Made by a program: the position numbers and the translations under genes | Notes under the pieces: model-generated | The model's database searches: none | The model's input: the letters and a program-made list of their open reading frames with translations, nothing else | What the model was told of the DNA's origin: nothing | Source of the DNA: an uncultured Acidobacteriia bacterium | Lineage (GTDB): Bacteria > Acidobacteriota > Terriglobia > Bryobacterales > Bryobacteraceae | DNA length: 38,421 nucleotides | Assembly (NCBI GenBank): GCA_903925975.1 | Contig: CAIYHG010000192.1 | Location: 1-38,421, forward strand | Direction of reading: 5' to 3' | In this document: positions 8,625 through 16,337 of the stretch, piece by piece | How positions within the stretch are numbered: the stretch's first letter is position 1 | How the letters are laid out: each line of letters opens with the position of its first letter

Positions 8625-9163
8625 ACCGCCCGGCTGTTTTTCTGGATCGCGACGGCACGCTGATGGAGGAGGTCGGCTACTGTAATGACCCGGCTCGCGT
8701 GCGCGTGTACGACGGGGTTCCGGAGGCGCTGCAGCGGCTCAAGAGCGCCGGTTTTTTGACGATCCTGGTCACCAACCAGAGCGGCATCGGGCGCGGGCTG
8801 ATCACCGAGGAGCAATACCGGGCGGTTCAGGAGGAATTGCTCCGCCAGCTTGGGCCGGGAACCATCGACGATTCCTATTTCTGTCCCGACGTCCCAGAGG
8901 CTCTGTCCTGTAACCGTAAGCCGGAGCCCGGCATGTTGTTGCAGGCCGCGGCGGAGTACGGCCTCGACCTGCCCCGCTCCTTCCTCGTCGGAGATAAAAG
9001 CGCCGATATCGAATGCGGGAAGCGGGTTGGGGCCCGCACTGTCCTGGTGCTGACCGGCTATGGCGCGGAGCAGCAATGCCAGCCGGATTTCGTCGCGCCC
9101 AACTTCCCGGCGGCCGTGGGTTGGATACTCTCCCCCCAAACCGTCAAAACCAACGTGAAGTAA
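8621..9163 (+). CDS. gmhB: Heptose-1,7-bisphosphate 7-phosphatase (HAD family, GmhB-like)
   Basis: It removes the 7-phosphate from heptose 1,7-bisphosphate, the step after the upstream kinase. The ATG at 8621 overlaps the kinase stop and gives 180 residues beginning MNRPAVFLDRDGTLMEE, with the HAD nucleophile DxD near residues 9-11. TNQSGIGRG near 47, RKPEPGM near 95 and VGDKSADIECG near 120 complete the HAD motifs. The zinc-binding loop of E. coli GmhB (CxH followed by CxC) is degraded: FCPDVP has Asp in place of His, and the second pair reads SCN before RKP. It may be a zinc-free variant or related to the histidinol-phosphate phosphatase subgroup. Confidence 0.85.
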   Translation: MNRPAVFLDRDGTLMEEVGYCNDPARVRVYDGVPEALQRLKSAGFLTILVTNQSGIGRGLITEEQYRAVQEELLRQLGPGTIDDSYFCPDVPEALSCNRKPEPGMLLQAAAEYGLDLPRSFLVGDKSADIECGKRVGARTVLVLTGYGAEQQCQPDFVAPNFPAAVGWILSPQTVKTNVK

Positions 9164-9186
9164 CGCCGGTTGGCTTCGCCCGTACG

Positions 9187-10500
9187 CTACCAGAGGCGCA
9201 TAGGGATGTCGCCAGGCGTGAAGCCCAACCCGATTTGCGCTGTGTAGATGAGCCTCTTATATGCGCTGAAGTCATTGCTGCCGTATGACCTGGCGCTCAC
9301 CGAGCCAACCAGATTCAGGGACCGGCCGAGCGTGCGGGATGCCGAGATCGTTCCGGAAGTGCTGGAGTATTCGCCGATAACGTTGCCCAGCGACCGGGAG
9401 CGGTTGTATCCCAAGTTGCTGTTGATGCTCCACCGGCGGATACCGTTATATGAGTAGCCAGCCCCTAGGGTGGTGGCGCTGGAGGTCAGGAACAATCCAT
9501 TCCCCGGCGTAACCGATCGCCCTCCCGAGAAGTAAGCCACCCCGCGACTGAATGTTCTGGAGAGGCGCGCGCTGATATTGGGCATGTAATCGATGCTGTG
9601 CACGATAACGCCCGAGGCGATGCGGCCGATCAAAATGGCAATAGCCGGATCGACCGGGACGGTTTGAACAAACTTGGTTTCCGACCGCAAAGCGCCGGCC
9701 ATGAGCGTGAATTCGATCGTGCGCGTCAGTCGGGAGGCATAGGTTCCGCTGAAGCTATGGTTGTCCGTACCGCTGAACACCCCATTGAAGGAATATCTGG
9801 AATAGTTATAAGCCACGCCGATCGTGGAATGGCTGCTGACCCGATAGGAGATGTCGCCCCGGGCTCCCGCGCCCGTGACTCCGTACAACGAACTGGATTT
9901 GCGTCTATTCAAAAATTGGTCCCCACCCAAATTGAAGGAAAGCCGGGCGCTTCGCTGGATCGTCAAATCAGCCTGGCTGCTCAGGTATATCGTTCGGTTG
10001 TCAAAGTAATCGGTAGTCGGAATGTATGCCAACGAAGGGTCGAAAGGCACGGATTGAGGCAAACCCGAAAGGCCGTAACTACGGGCGAACATACCGGCGC
10101 TTTCGCGCAGAGAAAGCTGGATGTGTTTGGAGAGTTGATGCGTAACGCCAAGCATTAGGGAGTGGTTGCTGGCGTCAAACTGGGTTGTCTTGGCGTAGCG
10201 GGTCATCGAGCCCTGGTAATCCAGCCCGAGTTTGGTATGTTTCCAGGAGTGTACGCCGCTGATGCCGGCTGTTAACTGGAGGCCGTACGTGGCGGAATTG
10301 CCGAGCTGTCCCTGGGAGTCCAAGCCGACGCCGGCGAGGCCGTTGTCGTAAACTCCCGAGAGACCGACAAAAGGACGGAAGTCGATCTGAGGCGCACTCA
10401 TGCCGGAAGGGGACTCCCCGCGGCTCAAGATTGCCGGACCGGCGTACTGGCCGAAGAGTGGCGCAGCGATCAAGACTGCAAAAACCGCGGTGAACTTCAA
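9187..10500 (-). CDS. Outer-membrane beta-barrel protein
   Basis: The start is taken as a TTG at 10500, because AAGGAGGAG lies 7 nt upstream and the N-terminus then becomes a signal peptide (LKFTAVFAVLIAAPLFGQ). The 437-residue product shows many alternating polar/hydrophobic strands, rich in Gly, Ser, Tyr and Thr (for example IGVAYNYSRYSF and LGAGYSYNGIRRWS). It ends in an aromatic residue (MRLW), as outer-membrane barrels often do. I recognise no specific family. Its place after polysaccharide glycosyltransferases suggests an outer-membrane partner for polymer export or anchoring. It sits 313 bp from the upstream gene and has its own leader. Confidence 0.7.
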   Translation of the reverse strand: MKFTAVFAVLIAAPLFGQYAGPAILSRGESPSGMSAPQIDFRPFVGLSGVYDNGLAGVGLDSQGQLGNSATYGLQLTAGISGVHSWKHTKLGLDYQGSMTRYAKTTQFDASNHSLMLGVTHQLSKHIQLSLRESAGMFARSYGLSGLPQSVPFDPSLAYIPTTDYFDNRTIYLSSQADLTIQRSARLSFNLGGDQFLNRRKSSSLYGVTGAGARGDISYRVSSHSTIGVAYNYSRYSFNGVFSGTDNHSFSGTYASRLTRTIEFTLMAGALRSETKFVQTVPVDPAIAILIGRIASGVIVHSIDYMPNISARLSRTFSRGVAYFSGGRSVTPGNGLFLTSSATTLGAGYSYNGIRRWSINSNLGYNRSRSLGNVIGEYSSTSGTISASRTLGRSLNLVGSVSARSYGSNDFSAYKRLIYTAQIGLGFTPGDIPMRLW

Positions 10501-10813
10501 AAGAGTGCTCCTCCTTAACGCGCCTGCGCCCGGCGCTCGGTAATTCAAAGTCTGACGCGTGATTTCCAACTCTGTCAAGCAACGTGCGCCCGCAGGCCGA
10601 AAAGCGGGCGCTGGCGCCGGGCGGTGAGGGGGGGCGCCGGTCTGACGGCCGGGAACCCGCTGGAGAGCTGCCAAGAACGGCAGCCCCACACAACGGTTGA
10701 ATTTGCGGCGGCAGAGGGGGCAGGGCATAGGAGCTATCCTTGCCTCCGCTGAAGGGGACAACGCAACGGTACTCATGGCACTGGCCGCAAACGCCTTGAG
10801 CGTCAAAGACGAC
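10501..10813 (-). promoter_or_regulatory. Leader and possible promoter of the beta-barrel gene
   Basis: These 313 bp carry no gene I can support. A perfect -35-like TTGACA reads on the minus strand at 10578-10573, but the best hexamer at proper spacing (CAGACT) is a weak -10. A strong Shine-Dalgarno (AAGGAGGAG, 10516-10508) precedes the TTG start. Frames extending upstream of the barrel gene are GC-rich and unlike protein. Confidence 0.35.
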
Positions 10814-11944
10814 TTAACGCGCCAGCAGTTTCTCATAGATCGCGCCGGTGCGCCGGGCGGCGATCTCGATGGTTAAGTTCGACTGAACGAACTGCACCGC
10901 ACTGGCGCCGAGGGAGCGGCGAACTTGCCGGTCCGCGCATAAAAGGGAGATCTTGTGCGCCAATTCGTTCCCGTTGCCTGGTTGGAAGAGAAAGCCGTGT
11001 TGCTCGTGGGCGCCGGTCAGCTCGGGGGTCCCGCCCACGCGCGAGCCGATCGCCGCGCAGCCGCAAGCCATCGCTTCGAGCAGCGCATTAGAGAACCCCT
11101 CCGAATAAGAGGGGAGCACGAAAATATCGATACAACGCAGCCAGCGGGGCACTTCGCGGGTGGCCGGCACAAACACGGAGGCGCCGGCAATCCCGAGCCG
11201 GGCAGCGTTGTCGATAAGCTTAGGCAACTCCACTCCACTGCCCACGATCAGCAGCTTGGCTCCGGCCGGCTTGGCGGCTTTCGCGAAGGCCTCCTGCAAC
11301 AGCGGAAGACCTTTTTCCGGCCGGAGCGCGCATATCGTTCCAACTACCAGCGAAGCGCCGGCAAGAACCTCGGGCTGGGGCTCGTCGGCGGGGTGAAACA
11401 CGGCCGTATCCACGCCGTTGTAACAGAGTTCAACGCGGGATGCCGGAACGCCCTCGCGCTCGATCATGTACTGCCGGAGAGCTTCGCAGTTTACCACCAC
11501 CGCGTCGGCTATCGGGTCTGTCATCCGCAACCCGATCTGCGTCCTGCGGTCGAGAATTTCGCGGTAACTGAGCTGGCTGGCGATCACCGCCGGCAAGCCG
11601 GCGCAACGCGCAATCGGCACTCCCAGCAGGCCGGAGACGTCATAGGAATGAAGCGCCTGAATCCGATGCTTCTTCAAATACCGCGCCAGAAGAATGCCGG
11701 CCGATACCCCGGCGCGGGAGAACGGCGCCAAGACTGGAAGGTGCAGCAGCGGAATGCCCGCGGCGCGGATTTCGTCATAGCGCATTCCGTGGGCGTTGTA
11801 ACTGGCTACGTGGGGTTCGAATCGCTCCCGGTCAAGATGCGCGGCGATTTTGGCGACATCGCGCTCCACGCCGCCTTGATCGAGCTCCCGGACCATCAAC
11901 AGGACGGGGGTAGGGCCGCTCCCCCTGGTGTTTGACGAACTCAT
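10814..11944 (-). CDS. GT4 glycosyltransferase
   Basis: This is a GT-B fold retaining glycosyltransferase of 376 residues when started at the ATG at 11944, which overlaps the stop of the upstream acyltransferase (ATGA). A longer frame exists, but its extra N-terminus is arginine-rich antisense. The N-domain begins with VLLMVRELDQGGVERDV (acceptor-side glycine loop). The C-domain has ICALRPEKGL, IDIFVLPSYSEGFSNALLEA with the E(x7)E donor motif, and SRVGGTPEL. It would add a sugar to a lipid-linked intermediate at the cytoplasmic face. Donor and acceptor are unknown. Confidence 0.85.
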   Translation of the reverse strand: MSSSNTRGSGPTPVLLMVRELDQGGVERDVAKIAAHLDRERFEPHVASYNAHGMRYDEIRAAGIPLLHLPVLAPFSRAGVSAGILLARYLKKHRIQALHSYDVSGLLGVPIARCAGLPAVIASQLSYREILDRRTQIGLRMTDPIADAVVVNCEALRQYMIEREGVPASRVELCYNGVDTAVFHPADEPQPEVLAGASLVVGTICALRPEKGLPLLQEAFAKAAKPAGAKLLIVGSGVELPKLIDNAARLGIAGASVFVPATREVPRWLRCIDIFVLPSYSEGFSNALLEAMACGCAAIGSRVGGTPELTGAHEQHGFLFQPGNGNELAHKISLLCADRQVRRSLGASAVQFVQSNLTIEIAARRTGAIYEKLLAR

Positions 11945-12513
11945 GCAGTCGCCGTCCGGTCTATGACCCCGGCCGGGTTTCCGACGGCCACTACTCCGGC
12001 GGGTATGTCCTTGACCACTACGGCGCCGGCGCCAATTGTCGACCCCGCCCCTACGTTGCCCATCACGATAGCCGATTCGCCAATCCAGCAATTCTCGCCA
12101 ATCACGGCCCTGCCTGGCGCGGTGGCCTCAAGACGCCCCGCCGCATTCCGGGCGTGCTGACGCCGTCCTCCAGGGATCCCAACGTGCGACGCAATTTGCG
12201 TCCCGGGCCCGATTGACGCGCTCCCGATCACGCAATACGCCCCAATCGAAACGTGCGCGCCCACTTCGGCGTCGCGGCTCACGAAAAATGTGCCGAAGGC
12301 GATATTGGTATCGATCGAGCACTTTCGCAGCGCCAGCCTATAGAACGCGCCGCGCAGCAGGTTGCCGGGGAGCCCCGGCGCCAGCGCCAGAGCGTGCGCG
12401 CAGATAGTAAACACGCCCGCGATGCGGCCGAAGCCGCTAACCAGCGCCAGAGGGAATACCAGGACCAGCGCAATCGCCTGGATGGCGCGCTTCAAAATCA
12501 ACCGGACGCTCAT
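11941..12513 (-). CDS. Left-handed beta-helix (hexapeptide) acyltransferase
   Basis: It likely transfers an acetyl or similar acyl group to a sugar. The first 60 or so residues are hydrophobic (IQAIALVLVFPLALVSGFG looks membrane-associated). From about residue 65 hexapeptide repeats follow: IDTNIAFGTF, VGAHVSIGAYCVIGSASIGPG, then IGENCWIGESAIVMGNVGAG, ending VVAVGNPAGVI. This resembles the CysE/WcaF group. Start and stop both overlap the neighbours by ATGA, so it is in a tight operon with two GT4 enzymes. The likely acceptor is a residue added by one of them. Confidence 0.8.
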   Translation of the reverse strand: MSVRLILKRAIQAIALVLVFPLALVSGFGRIAGVFTICAHALALAPGLPGNLLRGAFYRLALRKCSIDTNIAFGTFFVSRDAEVGAHVSIGAYCVIGSASIGPGTQIASHVGIPGGRRQHARNAAGRLEATAPGRAVIGENCWIGESAIVMGNVGAGSTIGAGAVVVKDIPAGVVAVGNPAGVIDRTATA

Positions 12514-13763
12514 AGGGCGTGCTCCGCCTTTGCTCCGGCTCCCAGCCCCAGCCGGCGCTGAAAAATAGAGACCAACCTCTCGACGTTATTCGTCAGGTTG
12601 TACTTATCGGCTATCTTGCGCCGCCCGGCTTTGCCGAGCCGGGAGCGCAGATCGGGGTTGTCCATCAATTCTTCCAGGGCTGCCGTCAGCGCTTCGGGGT
12701 CGGATGGCGCAATCAGCAGACCGTCTTCACCGGAGCGAATAAGTTCCGGGATGCCCCCAACATAAGTGCTGATGCAGGGGATCTCCATCGCCATGGCCTC
12801 CATGAGGCTGACGGGAACGCCTTCGGCGAAGCTCGGTAGAACGAAGACGGCGGCCGTGGAGAGAATTTCGCGGACGCGGTCCTGATTGACGGAGCCGTGA
12901 AAGGTCACCTCCGCGGCAACATCCAGCCGGGCGGCTTCCCGTTCCATGGCTTTCCGGTCGGGGCCGTCCCCTACCAGGTCCAGGCGTACCGAGCGGCCCC
13001 GGCTGCGTAGTGTGGCTACGGCAGTCATGAGAGTGACTTGCCCCTTCCCGAAGACAAGGCCGCCGGTGCAGGCTATGGTGAAGGGGCCAGGCGAACTCTC
13101 CGCGCGCCCGGCGAAGGCCAGAAGGTTCACTCCCAGAGGGCAGACTTCCAGTTTGGACCAGTGCTCGGGCGCGGTCTCTTTCATGATTTGGCTGCGCGTG
13201 AAATTGCTGACGCAGCGGACAAAAGCCGCTCCCTCTATCTTTTCGCGCAGCCGATAGAACTTCACATCGTAAAACTCGTCCGAGCCGTGGATGGTGATGG
13301 AGTAAGGGATGCCGTAGATCTTCCGGACCAAGAGGGCGGCCGTCACCGCGGAGTTGCCGAAATGCACGTGAACGTGCGTGAGCGCGTTGCGGCGCAACCA
13401 GCGGCCGAGCACCACAGCCTCGGCGAAGTAGAACAGATGGTAGGCCACGTCCCTTAGATCTGGCCCCGCCAACCGTAGAGCGAGCGACAATGCGGCCATG
13501 TAACGGCCGGGCCTGCGCAGCAGGCAGTCCGCATGATCCAACAAGATGCGCTGGAGACCGCGGCCTTTCACGTAGAATGTGCGCTCCGCCTCGCGCCGTT
13601 CCGCTTCCGTTGAGCCATCGGCGCTCTGCTGAGGAAGCATGACGGAGGCGGTCTGCAGAGGCAATCCCAGCCGGCGTAATTCCAAAACCTCACGCAAGAT
13701 GAAGGTGTGCCGGACCGCTGGATACTGGCTGACCAGGTATGCCAGCGAGGCCGAGCGATTCAT
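12510..13763 (-). CDS. GT4 glycosyltransferase (WcaL/AmsK-like)
   Basis: The ATG at 13763 has GAGG 8 nt upstream and gives 417 residues starting MNRSASLAYLVSQYPAVRHTF, the usual start for this group; an ATG 18 bp earlier is also possible. The segment HVHVHFGNSAVTAALLVRK and the SITIHGSDEFYD block are characteristic of colanic-acid-type WcaL enzymes. The C-domain has GKGQVTLM, VLPSFAEGVPVSLMEAMAME with the E(x7)E motif and YVGGIPELI. It is the first gene of the three-gene overlapping operon running to 10814 and is divergent from the next GT4 gene. Confidence 0.87.
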   Translation of the reverse strand: MNRSASLAYLVSQYPAVRHTFILREVLELRRLGLPLQTASVMLPQQSADGSTEAERREAERTFYVKGRGLQRILLDHADCLLRRPGRYMAALSLALRLAGPDLRDVAYHLFYFAEAVVLGRWLRRNALTHVHVHFGNSAVTAALLVRKIYGIPYSITIHGSDEFYDVKFYRLREKIEGAAFVRCVSNFTRSQIMKETAPEHWSKLEVCPLGVNLLAFAGRAESSPGPFTIACTGGLVFGKGQVTLMTAVATLRSRGRSVRLDLVGDGPDRKAMEREAARLDVAAEVTFHGSVNQDRVREILSTAAVFVLPSFAEGVPVSLMEAMAMEIPCISTYVGGIPELIRSGEDGLLIAPSDPEALTAALEELMDNPDLRSRLGKAGRRKIADKYNLTNNVERLVSIFQRRLGLGAGAKAEHAL

Positions 13764-13850
13764 CCGGATTTCCTCATGCAAAGCACTGCAATATTATAAC
13801 GGCATTCTGAAAATAGCCCTCCGCGCCGCGTCGCGCTTCTTTGGGGCGGC
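13764..13850 (-). promoter_or_regulatory. Divergent intergenic region with a perfect -10 on the minus strand
   Basis: TATAAT reads on the minus strand at 13798-13793, about 30 nt before the ATG at 13763. No good -35 is visible at 17 bp. This is the only AT-rich patch between the two divergent glycosyltransferase genes and the likely promoter of the minus-strand operon. Confidence 0.35.
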
Positions 13851-15122
13851 ATGCTACATGTAAAGAACCTGTTCGATATGGGACGCGAAGGCCAGCTCCG
13901 CCTGCTTCACTTTGTCGGAAGGGTTTATTCCCACCCGGCGAACGGCTTTGAATTGCGTTGTTACCATCTGGCAGCGCGATTGGCCCGCCGGATGTCCGTA
14001 ACGCACCTCGGCTTTTGCCGCGTCAACGAAAACGCAGCGCCTTCACCGGCCGATTCCTGGCTTCGGGTTTTGGCGGTTCCCCGCGAAACCGGCTATCGCA
14101 AACTCGACCTGTTGCGCGGTTTGGCCGGGGCCACGCCGTTTTCGGTTTTGAACTTCACTCGCCGCTCAATGACCGACGCGCTGGCCCGGCTCCTGCGGGA
14201 AGAACGCTTCGATATCGTGCTGATCGAAGGGGTCCAGATGGGGGCCTATCTGCCCGTGATTCGCCAGGCCCCCGGCGTCCCCCCCTTAGTGGTTTGCGAT
14301 TGGCACAACATCGAATCCGAGATTCTGCACCGTTATGCCGATGCGGCTCCCGGCATAGCGCGAAGGCTTTACGCACGGCGCGCAGGCTTCTCCCTGGAGC
14401 GGTTTGAAAGGCGGTTTGCGCGCCAGGGCGATATGCATATCGCGGTCAGCGAGCGCGATCGCGACGAGTTGATCCGGTATGGCGCCGCGTCCGTCATGGT
14501 GGTAGAGAACGGAGTGCCCATAGCGGACTTCCCGCCGGATGAGCTGGCCGCCGGTTTCACCCCCGGCAAGCGGTTTCGCGTTTTGTTTGTTGGCTCCATG
14601 GATTACCACGCCAACATCGAAGCGGCCCTCCATTTCAGCCGGGAGGCCTGGCCTGCCATCCGCGAGCGGCTTCCCGGCGCTGTCTTCACAATCGTGGGTC
14701 GCGATCCCGTCCCGGAAGTGCGCCAACTCGGCGCCTTGCCCGGAATCGAAGTCACGGGTACGGTCCCCGACGTTCGCCGCTACTACCGCGAGGCCTTCGT
14801 CGCCCTGGCTCCGCTGCGCATCGCCGGAGGCACCAGGATCAAAATATTGGAGGCCATGGCTGCCGGCGTTCCGGTTGTGGCCACCTCCCGCGGCGCTGAA
14901 GGCTTGGCCGCCACCCCTGGCGTCGAGTACCTTCTTGCGGAAACGGGTGGAGAGATGGCGCAAGCCGTCGTGGAACTTTCACGCGACGCTCAAAATGCCG
15001 CCCGCCTGGCCCAGGCGGGACGCGAATTGGTGCTTCAGCGCTACGATTGGGCGCGGCTCGGAGATACCTTGGCCGACCGGTTGGTGTCGCTTATCGAAAG
15101 CCGCAAAGCGGCTGGAAGCTAG
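13851..15122 (+). CDS. GT4 glycosyltransferase
   Basis: The product is 423 residues from the ATG at 13851; an ATG at 13878 is also plausible, as recognisable sequence starts at RLLHFVGRVYSHPANGFE. The C-domain is typical of GT4 enzymes found with exosortase-type polysaccharide loci: FVGSMDYHANIEAALHF, FTIVGRDPVPEV, VTGTVPDVRRYY, and GGTRIKILEAMAAGVP with the donor-binding Glu residues. It would transfer one sugar of the repeat unit. It is alone on this strand between two minus-strand genes. Confidence 0.85.
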   Translation: MLHVKNLFDMGREGQLRLLHFVGRVYSHPANGFELRCYHLAARLARRMSVTHLGFCRVNENAAPSPADSWLRVLAVPRETGYRKLDLLRGLAGATPFSVLNFTRRSMTDALARLLREERFDIVLIEGVQMGAYLPVIRQAPGVPPLVVCDWHNIESEILHRYADAAPGIARRLYARRAGFSLERFERRFARQGDMHIAVSERDRDELIRYGAASVMVVENGVPIADFPPDELAAGFTPGKRFRVLFVGSMDYHANIEAALHFSREAWPAIRERLPGAVFTIVGRDPVPEVRQLGALPGIEVTGTVPDVRRYYREAFVALAPLRIAGGTRIKILEAMAAGVPVVATSRGAEGLAATPGVEYLLAETGGEMAQAVVELSRDAQNAARLAQAGRELVLQRYDWARLGDTLADRLVSLIESRKAAGS

Positions 15123-15196
15123 TATCGCGGCTCCAAAAGTCCGCGGCCTTAGTCTTCGTGGGGTGGGGATGTTTCTTCCGGGCCGCCGCCCGGCTG

Positions 15197-15946
15197 TCAC
15201 TCACTGGCGGGCTGAGCTTTCGTCTTGGTCGGCCGCCCGAAGTTTCGGAAATAAACTTCGGCCGGATTCCCCATGGCCAGGCTATATGGAGGCACGTCGG
15301 AAATCACAACGCTGTTGGCGCCGATTACCGCCCCTTCGCCCACGGTGACGCCCTTCATAATATGAGCGCCATTGCCTATCCAGGCATACCGGCAGATTCT
15401 TACCGGCCGGATATCCGCCGCATCCACGGGCGCATTCCGCGCGCGCAAATCGGCTTGCCGGGGGTGGCCGTCGGTGTCGGTAATTCTGCAATCGAAGGAG
15501 ATCAGGACGTCGTCCTCTATAACCACCTCGCGCGACACCGTCACCGCCGTGTTCCAGTTAATCTTCACGCGATTCCCAACGGTCAGCCGCGGCCGTTCGA
15601 GTTGGTTGCCAGAGAGAATGGATACGCGCCCGCCCAACTCCACATCGTCGCCGATATGGATCTCCGCGTGCCCGGTCACAAAAGGCAGCCCTCCCAGGGT
15701 GAGGCGCCTGCCTACCGACGCACAACGAGCCTGGAACAAGGGGTGGCGATAGAACAACGTGATCAGGAGACGCGCCACGATAATGACGCCGAAATGCGCC
15801 TCGTAAAGCACCCTCAGCGGCGGCTTGAGAAAGCCCGGGATGCGAGGCGCCGAGGGCGTGGCAATTACGCGGACCACGGAACGCAGGAGCCGGAAGAAGG
15901 GGCTTTCTCCGGCCTTCACTTTACGGATTAGGGCATTGAATCCCAC
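15197..15946 (-). CDS. Hexapeptide-repeat O-acyltransferase
   Basis: A left-handed beta-helix acyltransferase of the maltose/nodulation acetyltransferase type. The start is uncertain. The open frame runs to 16135 but would then cross the start region of the divergent acyl-carrier gene. A GTG at 15946 gives 249 residues starting VGFNALIRKVKAGE and is preferred. The C-terminal half has GDDVELGGRVSILSGNQ, VKINWNTAVTVS, the WIGNGAHIMKGVTVGEGAVIGANSVV run and a terminal SLAMGNPAEVYF, all family hallmarks. It likely acetylates a sugar. A hydrophobic stretch (FGVIIVARLLITLFY) may hold it at the membrane. Confidence 0.78.
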   Translation of the reverse strand: MGFNALIRKVKAGESPFFRLLRSVVRVIATPSAPRIPGFLKPPLRVLYEAHFGVIIVARLLITLFYRHPLFQARCASVGRRLTLGGLPFVTGHAEIHIGDDVELGGRVSILSGNQLERPRLTVGNRVKINWNTAVTVSREVVIEDDVLISFDCRITDTDGHPRQADLRARNAPVDAADIRPVRICRYAWIGNGAHIMKGVTVGEGAVIGANSVVISDVPPYSLAMGNPAEVYFRNFGRPTKTKAQPASE

Positions 15947-16074
15947 TTGCGCACCATTACAGCATAATGCCGCTCGGTCGCTCCATTCCCATCGAGGTTC
16001 GCGGAAGCAAACTTGGGCGTCTGATGCTATCGTAGGCTTGAGATTTGAAAGTAAGTTCTTATTAGGGGGATTCG

Positions 16075-16302
16075 ATGACGCGAGAAGAGTTTCTTGCGGA
16101 AATAGACCAACTCGTGGATCTCGCGCCTGGCACACTGAAGGGCCCGGAAGAACTGGACAGCCTCGAGGAATGGAATTCCACGGCGATGATCGGTCTTATC
16201 GCGTTGGCCGATACGAATAATCGGGTGCGCCTGTCTCCGCGGCAGATCGCGGCCTGCTCCACTGTGACCGATCTGCTAAAGCTCGCCGGCGTGGAAGCTT
16301 GA
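16075..16302 (+). CDS. Acyl carrier protein
   Basis: A 75-residue acidic helical protein of ACP length. Ser35 in LEEWNST is the expected 4'-phosphopantetheine site: it lies 28 residues before the STV of the last helix region, the same spacing as Ser36 to the TTV segment in E. coli ACP. The residue after Ser is Thr rather than the usual Leu. An AGGGGG sits about 7 nt before the ATG. It directly precedes a KAS III-like gene, so the pair probably builds or hands over an acyl chain for modifying the polysaccharide or its lipid carrier rather than serving general fatty acid synthesis. Confidence 0.8.
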   Translation: MTREEFLAEIDQLVDLAPGTLKGPEELDSLEEWNSTAMIGLIALADTNNRVRLSPRQIAACSTVTDLLKLAGVEA

Positions 16303-16337
16303 CGCCGATTGGCTCCCCCACTTCTTGGAGAAATCGA

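Noticed and set aside
10955-11935. A 326-residue plus-strand open frame
   Set aside because: It is antisense to the GT4 gene, which has clear donor-binding motifs; the frame has a His/Arg/Gly-rich composition and no family features.
15047-15931. A 294-residue plus-strand open frame
   Set aside because: It is antisense to the hexapeptide acyltransferase, whose repeat pattern is unmistakable.
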